DNA from: a virus
Length of the DNA stretch: 64,000 bases
IMG/VR virus record: IMGVR_UViG_3300035665_000004
Span: 57,947 to 121,946 of that record
Direction: 5' to 3' (one strand)
Below the pieces are notes generated by a model that was given only the letters and a program-made list of their open reading frames with translations, did not search any database and was not told the origin of the DNA. Shown here one piece after another: positions 6,970 through 14,208 of this stretch (position 1 is the stretch's first letter; each line of letters opens with the position of its first letter). The position numbers were made by a program, and so were the translations under genes.

Positions 6970-9483
6970 ATGCTAAAAAATCCAAATCCAAATCAAGAAG
7001 TGATTGATTTTTATAATTTACTCAAAACCAATCCAGACAAACAGTGGTATGAATACGAGGAATACAAATTTGTATTAATTGCAGAAAAACCTAGTCAAAT
7101 AAAAAGTTTAAGAGCCGTACTTCCTAAAGGGAAACATATCAAAATAATTTCTTTAGCAGGGCATATCATGAGATTAAAAAATTTTGAAGAGTACGATTTA
7201 TCTTTAAAAGATAAATCCTGGTACAAAATGGTAAAAGATGATAATCTACCATTCATACCCAATGAATTTGAATCAGTAGTAAAAGAAAAATCCACAGGTA
7301 AATTCAGAACAGATTACAATGAAATGTTTTTATCGTTGAAGCGTTCGACAAAAGAAGCAGATTTCATTATTTCGGTAGCAGATCCAGATAATGAAGGGTG
7401 TTCATTGATGTATCAACCAGTTGATTATGCTGGTAATAGTCAAAAAATTCTTGGTCAAATCAATATGTCGAAGTTAGATTTTTTCTCATTACAGGAAGAA
7501 ATTAAAACATTTGATACAATCGATTATTTTAGTATGGCACAAGCAGGTATTGCGAGAAGTGAGTTTGATTGGACTTTTGGATTAAACAATACCATATTAG
7601 CATCCGTTCTATTAGGTGGCGGTCAAACATATCATATCGGAGGTGTTAAATCACCAGTATTGAGAATGGTCTATGATAGAATCAAAAGTATTGAATCATT
7701 CAAACCTGAAAAATATTGTCAGTTTTTAGGTGAAGCAAAACATACAAAAACTGGAGTAGATTTTAAATACATTGTTAAAGTTAAACAAAATGATACCGAA
7801 ATTATCAACACTCAGGATAAAATTGATATATTGGAAATGAAGATAAATGGTATGGACAAAGAAAACCCAGAAATATTGGGTGAAATAGGTAATTTATATG
7901 TGGAATTGGGAAAATTGCGATGGAAACTCAACGAATTAATTAAAGATTATGAATCCTCGGAACGAGACATTTACAATAGAACTATACGTACCAAAATAGA
8001 AAATGTAATCAAAGATGGTATGAAATTTAAAATATCAAATTTTGAGACTAAAAAAGGGTTAACTCAAAATCCACCTTTGGCATACTCATTAACCGATTTA
8101 CAGGCTGAGGCTGGTAACAGTCATAATTTTACACCAGCCAAAACATTAGAAATCGCACAGAAACTTTATGAAGGTCAATGGCAGTCTTATCCTCGAACGG
8201 ATAACAGATATTATGCAACTGGTGAGATGGCAAATATAAAGAAAATAATTCCAAATTTATTGGGATTAACAACTTTTTCTAATGTTAAAATACCTGTACC
8301 TTATAAGGTTAATACGGGAGTATTCAACTCAGCAAAAATTTCTGCTCATACAGGGTTATCACCAACAACCAAGGAAATAAAAGATTCATCATTAACTGGC
8401 GAAATGAAAACTATATATGATATGGTTTCAACAAGGTATCTAATTCAATTTATGGACAAATTTGAATACTACCAGGTAAAGTTGGATGTTGATGTTGATG
8501 TTGACATTTATATCACTACACATCAAAATATAGAAGTTAAAAAAGGATGGCGAGAATTATATAATCCTGCAAATATGTATGGTTTCAATTATGTACAAAA
8601 ACAAACATTACCAAATATGTTAATTGGTGATGAAATTGAAATACTATCTATCACTCGTGAAGATTTACAAACAAAACCATCACCAATGTTTAACGATTTT
8701 TCATTGTTGAAAGGTATGGAAAATATTGGTCGAATTTATTCAGAATTGGAGGGATTAGAAAAAGGCATTGGTACACCGGCCACAAGAGCCAGTATCTTGG
8801 ATCAGTTATTTAAGGCAAAATATTTAATTAAGAAAGGAAAAATTGTTGATTTGAGTCCAAAAGCTAAAATGCTCATTAAATTATTACCAGATGAAATGAC
8901 ATCACCAAAATTAAGAGCTGATATGGAAGCAAAGTTAAATGATATTATTTCCAATAAAATAACCAAATTAGATTATGAAACTGAATTTAAAGAATTGATT
9001 TCTGACCAAACTAAATCTTTATATGAAATTTCAAAAAATAACAAAATAGAAGTCATTGATAAAGCAACATTACCACCTTCAGATGCCCAAATAAAATTTG
9101 CAAATCAAATCGCAAAAGAATTAAAATTATCCATACCTAAAGAGGCTTTAAAATTAAAAGACGAGATGATGCAGTGGTTGAAAAAAAATGAAAAAAATAT
9201 GCCTCAACTTTTAAGTGAAAAACAGTATTTATTCCTTAAAGAATATGGTAGTGACGATGAAAAAATTGTTTCGATCTTAGAGGCTCAAGATAATAGAACA
9301 ATGACAAAAGAACAAAAGTTTGAAGCAAGTAAATGGTTAGGTTCGTTCATCAGAACTAGCAAATATCAAAAATTACGTGCCGCAAAAGGAGCAGCTACTA
9401 AAAAAAGAAATAGAGAGGAAAAAATGAAATCTTTAGGTGTTGTTGTACCTGATGTAAAGTTGAAATCTTTAAAAAAGAAATAG
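6970..9483 (+). CDS. topB: Type IA DNA topoisomerase, plasmid topoisomerase III type
   Basis: 837 residues. The N-terminal Toprim domain has the catalytic Glu in VLIAEKPSQI (residues 36-45) and the metal-binding acidic triad in ADPDNEG. The transesterification Tyr is residue 407 in QSYPRTDNRYY. Later core motifs include KGIGTPATRASILDQL and LSPKAKMLIKLLP. Residues about 270-345 are a charged helical insertion. After the core, a C-terminal domain starting PPSDAQIKFANQIAKELKL resembles the tail of plasmid and conjugative-element TopB/TraE proteins rather than host TopB zinc fingers. It removes negative supercoils or decatenates daughter molecules, and its position behind rep suggests a single acquired replication cassette. 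Confidence 0.88.
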   Translation: MLKNPNPNQEVIDFYNLLKTNPDKQWYEYEEYKFVLIAEKPSQIKSLRAVLPKGKHIKIISLAGHIMRLKNFEEYDLSLKDKSWYKMVKDDNLPFIPNEFESVVKEKSTGKFRTDYNEMFLSLKRSTKEADFIISVADPDNEGCSLMYQPVDYAGNSQKILGQINMSKLDFFSLQEEIKTFDTIDYFSMAQAGIARSEFDWTFGLNNTILASVLLGGGQTYHIGGVKSPVLRMVYDRIKSIESFKPEKYCQFLGEAKHTKTGVDFKYIVKVKQNDTEIINTQDKIDILEMKINGMDKENPEILGEIGNLYVELGKLRWKLNELIKDYESSERDIYNRTIRTKIENVIKDGMKFKISNFETKKGLTQNPPLAYSLTDLQAEAGNSHNFTPAKTLEIAQKLYEGQWQSYPRTDNRYYATGEMANIKKIIPNLLGLTTFSNVKIPVPYKVNTGVFNSAKISAHTGLSPTTKEIKDSSLTGEMKTIYDMVSTRYLIQFMDKFEYYQVKLDVDVDVDIYITTHQNIEVKKGWRELYNPANMYGFNYVQKQTLPNMLIGDEIEILSITREDLQTKPSPMFNDFSLLKGMENIGRIYSELEGLEKGIGTPATRASILDQLFKAKYLIKKGKIVDLSPKAKMLIKLLPDEMTSPKLRADMEAKLNDIISNKITKLDYETEFKELISDQTKSLYEISKNNKIEVIDKATLPPSDAQIKFANQIAKELKLSIPKEALKLKDEMMQWLKKNEKNMPQLLSEKQYLFLKEYGSDDEKIVSILEAQDNRTMTKEQKFEASKWLGSFIRTSKYQKLRAAKGAATKKRNREEKMKSLGVVVPDVKLKSLKKK

Positions 9484-9574
9484 ATGAAATAAGTTGATCT
9501 GAAAAAGAGAGGATTTAAAATTAATTTAAAAAAATAATATATTAATTAGACAATACAATCTATTAAAAATCAAA

Positions 9575-9605
9575 ATGGTGTGGAACAGAGATGTTTCCAC
9601 ACCAT
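9575..9605. terminator. Terminator between topB and the adhesin gene
   Basis: An 11-bp perfect stem (ATGGTGTGGAA at 9575-9585 against 9595-9605) with a 9-nt loop lies between the convergent topB and glycine-rich adhesin genes. No long T-run follows. The remaining 237 bp of the gap show no gene. Confidence 0.6.
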
Positions 9606-9720
9606 ATCAATATAAAAAAATTCACATAACACAATCAATTTAGTTAATTCTTTAGTTTAAAAAATTTACATCACAAAATGAAAAATCTACAAATGTAAAC
9701 TCATAATTGATATTTGTGTA

Positions 9721-10800
9721 TCACGCAATGAAAGTTATTTTTATATACCCTTCATAATCATTAAATGTGCCGATATTGGATATATTTGAACCATTAAATA
9801 CGGTAGAATCATCAAACTTACCATCGCTAGTTGCAATGGAAGTGGCTGTATTAATTATAAATGAACCGCCACCAATACCTGAAAGATAAGAACCACCCAT
9901 ACTTGTTTGACCACCTAAACCGCCAGAATAACCTCCACCTCCGCCACCAGAGTTATTACCCGAATGTCCACCACCACCGCCACCAAAACCACCTTGTGCA
10001 GCATTAGTTGTCGAGTTTCCTCCGGTACAATAAAATGGTCCTGAAGCAGATGAAACAGCCCCACCAACAAATGCTGCCCCGTGTGTGTATTGTTGAGCTG
10101 ATGAATCAGTAGCCATTGCCGCAGAATTAGTATAACCTGGATAATCTTCACCACTACCAAACCAACCACCTCCGCCACCACCATGATAACCTCGACCACC
10201 ATAACTTAATGTTGGGTGTGTTCCAGATACCGATGGAGAATAATTGTATCCTGTAAACAATGGTTGTCTTCTAGTTTGACCATTTATATATTCTTGTGTA
10301 GTCATACTACTGTAAAATCCAGCACCACCACCAGCAACAATAATTGGTGTGTTTGTACCATAAAGACAAATAAATGAACCACCACCACCACCAGAATATG
10401 ATGTTCCAGGTGCAATCGAACCTGTATCACCAGGTACTTGACCAACAACCATTTCTAACTTATCAGTTGTAGTAAATGGTATTCTTGCTCTAATTATTGC
10501 ACCTTTACCATTAGTAGATGGCGTAGTATATTGGCCTCTTGCACCTGCGATTTCAATCTCATAAATTCCAGTTTTGGGAATTTGAAACACCTGATACCCC
10601 TGTGCTCTCCCTTGATAGAAATAATTGGTATTTGATGCCCATGTTTGACTACTATATGTGGATTGTAATTGTGCTAATGTTGGACCGTGTCTACCAACTT
10701 TTCCACCAGGCGTAAATGTATGAGTCGTAAACCCAGTATATAATGTTGCTCCACCACCTGAAGATGTATTACTTAAAAAAGATAAATTAATACCACTCAT
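9721..10800 (-). CDS. Glycine-rich tail adhesin
   Basis: 359 residues. After about 60 residues the protein becomes a series of glycine runs (GGGGGS, GGGGGGW, GGGGGGHSG, GGGGGGYSG) separated by short variable segments, then a beta-rich end (GGGSFIINTA...GYIKITFIA). This layout is that of phage glycine-rich receptor-binding proteins, which act at the fibre tip with variable loops held by polyglycine-II-like sandwiches. IYEIEIAGARGQ and LEMVVGQVPGD are typical of bacterial and phage glycine-rich proteins of this kind. Its ATG overlaps the stop of the preceding fibre gene by 4 nt, so fibre and adhesin are probably made together. A paralogue lies at 42583-44049. Confidence 0.75.
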   Translation of the reverse strand: MSGINLSFLSNTSSGGGATLYTGFTTHTFTPGGKVGRHGPTLAQLQSTYSSQTWASNTNYFYQGRAQGYQVFQIPKTGIYEIEIAGARGQYTTPSTNGKGAIIRARIPFTTTDKLEMVVGQVPGDTGSIAPGTSYSGGGGGSFICLYGTNTPIIVAGGGAGFYSSMTTQEYINGQTRRQPLFTGYNYSPSVSGTHPTLSYGGRGYHGGGGGGWFGSGEDYPGYTNSAAMATDSSAQQYTHGAAFVGGAVSSASGPFYCTGGNSTTNAAQGGFGGGGGGHSGNNSGGGGGGYSGGLGGQTSMGGSYLSGIGGGSFIINTATSIATSDGKFDDSTVFNGSNISNIGTFNDYEGYIKITFIA

Positions 10801-11666
10801 GACACATTACCTGTAATTATACCAGTATTTGCATTATAAAAAAGAACAGTACATAATCCGCGTGAAGCGAGTGTTAAAGATGTTTTTGTTGTATTTGAAC
10901 CAGCAACATATGTTGTGATTGCAGAACAGGTAATTGTTAATGTGCTGGCAGTATTATTAAATATTGTGATAATATCACCAGCAGCAAAAACATTTGCGGG
11001 TACTGTTATTGCCCCATTAGTTCCTAAACTTACAAATTTACCGATATCAGAGGTTGATAAAGTATATGATGATGTTTTATCTGTACCAGATAAAGGCATA
11101 TTTCTATATCCAATATCTACTAAATCAATTTTACAATTCACTAAATTACCTGAAACTGGCGTTCCAAGTGCAGGATTTGTTCCAAGTTTAGAATTAACAG
11201 TATTTGTCAATGACGTGATTGCAGCATTATTAGATGTTACATAACCTGCGAATGCATTATCATTAGTTGTATCAACTGAGTTAATCAAAGTAACAATTTC
11301 AGCAAATGAATCTTTATCAGCAGATGATGCTGATAAAATAGCATCAATTCTAGCTTTTTCACTTGCTAAGTTATTGGTTAATGTTGTATCCGCAGCTTGT
11401 CTAGCTAATACCTCATTAGTTAAATTAGTGGTTAATGTGTTATCAGCATTTGTTCTTGAAGTTGCTTCAGAAGCAAGATTATTAGTTAATGTTGTGATAG
11501 CTGTTTCTCTAGATGTAACCTCAGTATTAATCGCAGCTTGTCTAGCTGTTGCTTCATTAGAAATTGCAGCAGTTAAAGTAGTAACTGCTGCTTGTCTGGC
11601 TGTAGCTTCATTGGTAACTGCTGTAGAAACTACACTACCCATTTTTTTAAAAATTGAATCAGGCAT
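10797..11666 (-). CDS. Tail fibre with conserved anchor and coiled-coil repeats
   Basis: 289 residues. The N-terminus DSIFKKMGSVVSTAV is an anchor shared with three other genes here (44626, 50802 and 52295). It is followed by repeated NEATARQAA / TSRETAITTL units forming a long coiled coil, a conserved block (SADKDSFAEIVTLINSVD), and a C-terminal beta-rich domain (residues about 200-289) with TVPANVFAAGDIITIFN. The repeats resemble the phage-tail repeats of T-odd fibres. A late-type promoter lies 70 bp upstream, and the glycine-rich adhesin follows with a 4-nt overlap. Confidence 0.8.
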   Translation of the reverse strand: MPDSIFKKMGSVVSTAVTNEATARQAAVTTLTAAISNEATARQAAINTEVTSRETAITTLTNNLASEATSRTNADNTLTTNLTNEVLARQAADTTLTNNLASEKARIDAILSASSADKDSFAEIVTLINSVDTTNDNAFAGYVTSNNAAITSLTNTVNSKLGTNPALGTPVSGNLVNCKIDLVDIGYRNMPLSGTDKTSSYTLSTSDIGKFVSLGTNGAITVPANVFAAGDIITIFNNTASTLTITCSAITTYVAGSNTTKTSLTLASRGLCTVLFYNANTGIITGNVS

Positions 11667-11735
11667 TTTTTATCTCCTTTTTTGGTTTGAAAGTATAAGT
11701 TGATGTTATTTATTTTTTACTAATAACACTAATTA

Positions 11736-11743
11736 TATTTATC
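11736..11743 (-). promoter_or_regulatory. T4-type late promoter (GATAAATA)
   Basis: On the - strand GATAAATA lies 70 nt before the fibre start, one base from the T4 late consensus TATAAATA. Thirteen bases upstream of it is GATGTC, an arrangement repeated near 42408 and 52019. Confidence 0.6.
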
Positions 11744-11819
11744 ACTCTTGCCACAAGACATCAACCTTTAGGTCGTGGATTCCTAACCAATTTTCAAAAA
11801 TACAATATTTTCCCAATAA

Positions 11820-12863
11820 TTATTTTTTTGCCGGATTTTTAATCGGTTCAATAATTTCTTTAGCATACCAACCTATTTGAAATTCTGTAGAATTTCTTTC
11901 TAATTGTTTAAGAGTGTTTTCACTACAATTCACAAAAATTGGGCAACCGTTATTTTTGTATGATTCAGTTAATTTACGTCTTGAGAGTTTATGTTTTTTG
12001 CAGAAATCATCAAAATTTCCATATGACGTACCAAACAAAGTACCATCCACACGGTAAACTGAAATCTTTTTAGAATTAGGGGAAACGTAAAAATCATAAG
12101 CATCAAACTCACGTTTGGTCACTACCTTATTTTTTCCATCTCTAATATCCAAAACAGTTACTCTATCCTCAGATACATGTTTAAAAAATTCATTTTGTTC
12201 ATATTCCATCTTAGAAACTAACTTGTATTTTTCAGCAATAACATCAAAAACTAAAACACACCCCTTATTTTGTCGAACATAATAATCGAATTCGTAAAAT
12301 TCTTTAGTTGTTACCTGAACTGTGGTTCCATTTCTAATATCAATAACAGAAACTTTTCCAGTAGCCGCAGTAATATATTGATCCGACGAATTATATTCAT
12401 TAACACTTATACTTTTGATAACGTTGTCTTTGGTATCAAAAACAGTAACGAACCCTTTTGTACAATGTTGGTAAAAATCAGTATTTTTTAATTCCTCTTT
12501 CACCACCAACTTTGTTAACCCAGTTCTCACATCAATAACTGGAACTAATCCTACAGTAGTGAAACCATTACTAATTGATTTAACTTTGTTATAATATTCG
12601 GTGTTTCTTGAAACATCATACAATTCGTGTAATCTTATTTCTTCATTGAGTGCATATTCTCTTGTTTCCCAAACTGATAATATTTCTTTTTTAAAATTTT
12701 CAATTCCACCAAATTTAATTGCATTCTTTAAAGGTGTAGAAGACCCCATATATTTCACATCTTTTTCTGGAGAAACTTTTGATGTTCTAACACCTATATA
12801 ATATTTTTGGTTATCGATAGGGACAGTATTAATTATTTTGTAAACATAATGATATTGTTTCAA
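11820..12863 (-). CDS. GIY-YIG homing endonuclease with tandem DNA-binding modules
   Basis: 347 residues. The nuclease domain covers residues 1-95: HYVYKIIN (the GIY half), YYIGVRTS (the YIG half), KYMGSSTPLKNAIKFGG, and the catalytic Glu in ALNEEIRLHELYDV, as in Seg-type phage endonucleases. Residues 105-270 hold about five repeats of some 40 residues reading roughly VxVxDxRxGxxxxVxxxEFxxxDFY, which I take as DNA-binding modules. Residues 280-320 (DDFCKKHKLSRRKLTES) look like a helix-turn-helix. Translation appears to start at TTG behind GGGAG. The gene diverges from the split polymerase fragment, 90 bp away, as expected of an enzyme that targets or created that break. Confidence 0.85.
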   Translation of the reverse strand: MKQYHYVYKIINTVPIDNQKYYIGVRTSKVSPEKDVKYMGSSTPLKNAIKFGGIENFKKEILSVWETREYALNEEIRLHELYDVSRNTEYYNKVKSISNGFTTVGLVPVIDVRTGLTKLVVKEELKNTDFYQHCTKGFVTVFDTKDNVIKSISVNEYNSSDQYITAATGKVSVIDIRNGTTVQVTTKEFYEFDYYVRQNKGCVLVFDVIAEKYKLVSKMEYEQNEFFKHVSEDRVTVLDIRDGKNKVVTKREFDAYDFYVSPNSKKISVYRVDGTLFGTSYGNFDDFCKKHKLSRRKLTESYKNNGCPIFVNCSENTLKQLERNSTEFQIGWYAKEIIEPIKNPAKK

Positions 12864-12917
12864 ATTTTCTCCCTGTGCTAAAAATTATTAATTTCCTAAC
12901 CATTATACAAACTATTG

Positions 12918-12923
12918 TATAAT
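12918..12923 (+). promoter_or_regulatory. -10-like TATAAT before the polymerase fragment
   Basis: TATTGTATAATATAATATA between the divergent endonuclease and polymerase genes contains a perfect TATAAT 31 nt before the chosen ATG. There is no clear -35. It would give the split polymerase C-half its own early-type transcript. Confidence 0.35.
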
Positions 12924-12953
12924 ATAATATATTCTTATTAATTGGTAAAAAAT

Positions 12954-14099
12954 ATGTTGAAAAAAGTTAAAGTTAAATCGGTTAAAAAAATTGATTATTC
13001 TGGTAAAGTATATGATGTAGTTATGAAAAGTAACCCACATACATTTTTTGCAAATAATATTTTGGTACATAATTCCTGTTATTTCAGAGTAATGGAGGCA
13101 GAAAACTTAGAACAGGCAGAAAAAATAAGTAGAGAGGTAGTTGACGCCTGTGATAAAAAATCTATCCCATCAATAGTTACCAATATTTTTAATGGTAATG
13201 ACATTATGCGTAGTGATTTTGAAGCAATTTCTCGATCAACACTGTCGTATGGTAAGAAAAAACAATACGCATTTCTTAAAGCCTGGGAGGATGGAGAAAC
13301 CTTACCAACTCCAAAATTAAGCATCACTGGTTTATCAATTAAAAGAAGTGATTCACCAAAACAGTTATCTACTGAAATGAAACCATTCTTTACCGAAATT
13401 ATGAAAGGTTTAACAAAAGAACAGATAAAAATCGCAATGGATAAAATTGAAAAAGATTATGATGCTCTACCAACATATGAATTGGCAGCTAAACGTTCAG
13501 CGAATAACTTATCAAAATATTTAAGGGCATTTAACTATGAATTAGTTAAAAAGGATAGACCATACAACATCGAAAAATTAGATGAGGCAGTTGAAAACGC
13601 TTGTGATGGGCGAGTATCCATCGATGATAAAATTTATGATGATTTCATGAGAACAGGCAAAGGTGTTTATTCCATCGAAAATAATAAATTGGTTAAAGAT
13701 ATAAAAGGTGATTTAATCATAGAGGCAAAAGTTAAAATGGTTATTCCATTTCATATCAAAGCATCGATACTTTATAATTATTTGTTAGAATTATACGATT
13801 TAAATGATTTCAATCCAATTTTAGATGGTGAAAAAATAAAATTATTTTATATTCAACCACAAAAATTTAATATAAAATACACGGATCTAGATGGAAACAA
13901 ATATGATATGATACAAACTTTTGATTGTATTGCGTTCCCATCAAACTCAAAAAAAATACCAAATTTTATCAATACATTTACACCAGACAAAAAAAGAATG
14001 TTGGATACTTATTTCTTTGGTAAAATGGAAACAATTTTTGATGTTATCGATTTTAATAAAGAAAAATTAGAAAATATATCAATGGATTTATTGTTTTGA
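12954..14099 (+). CDS. 43: C-terminal part of family B DNA polymerase fused to a C-intein
   Basis: Residues 1-40 are a split-intein C-fragment: VYDVVM (block F), then FFANNILVHN ending in the catalytic Asn40. The next residue, Ser41, is the first extein residue, encoded at 13074-13076. From there the sequence is the C-terminal quarter of a T4 gp43-like polymerase: SCYFRVMEAEN follows what must be the DTD of catalytic motif C, then SYGKKKQYAFLKAW, PKLSITGLSIKRSDSPKQ (palm/thumb), ending SMDLLF like the T4 tail FDMFDF that binds the clamp. The catalytic aspartates and the N-intein must come from another gene outside this window. The ATG at 12954 is preferred to an in-frame TTG at 12942. Confidence 0.88.
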   Translation: MLKKVKVKSVKKIDYSGKVYDVVMKSNPHTFFANNILVHNSCYFRVMEAENLEQAEKISREVVDACDKKSIPSIVTNIFNGNDIMRSDFEAISRSTLSYGKKKQYAFLKAWEDGETLPTPKLSITGLSIKRSDSPKQLSTEMKPFFTEIMKGLTKEQIKIAMDKIEKDYDALPTYELAAKRSANNLSKYLRAFNYELVKKDRPYNIEKLDEAVENACDGRVSIDDKIYDDFMRTGKGVYSIENNKLVKDIKGDLIIEAKVKMVIPFHIKASILYNYLLELYDLNDFNPILDGEKIKLFYIQPQKFNIKYTDLDGNKYDMIQTFDCIAFPSNSKKIPNFINTFTPDKKRMLDTYFFGKMETIFDVIDFNKEKLENISMDLLF

Positions 14100-14110
14100 T
14101 AGAATAATGT

Positions 14111-14153
14111 CTACAAAAGTGAAAAAAATACTAATTAATCAACATTTTTGTAG
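14111..14153 (+). terminator. Hairpin after the polymerase fragment
   Basis: CTACAAAA (14111-14118) pairs with TTTTGTAG (14146-14153) across a 27-nt loop, 12 nt after the stop. The following TTTCTATT is weakly T-rich. It may insulate the kinase gene from polymerase transcription. Confidence 0.4.
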
Positions 14154-14169
14154 TTTCTATTACAGGGGG

Positions 14170-14177
14170 CATAAATA
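14170..14177 (+). promoter_or_regulatory. Late-type promoter (CATAAATA) before the hybrid kinase
   Basis: CATAAATA is one base from TATAAATA and lies 31 nt before the kinase ATG. A transcript from here would have a leader of only about 25 nt without a Shine-Dalgarno, so translation would be weak or use other signals. Confidence 0.5.
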
Positions 14178-14208
14178 TATTCAATACCAACAATGATGAT
14201 TAATTATT

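Noticed and set aside
9915-10202. Second - strand protein inside the glycine-rich adhesin
   Set aside because: It is a shifted reading of glycine codons giving Val-rich sequence, with no ribosome site.
11730-11790. tRNA gene in the leader before the fibre gene
   Set aside because: GTGGATTCCTAACC recalls a T-arm, but the loop lacks TTCRA and no acceptor or anticodon arm can be drawn.
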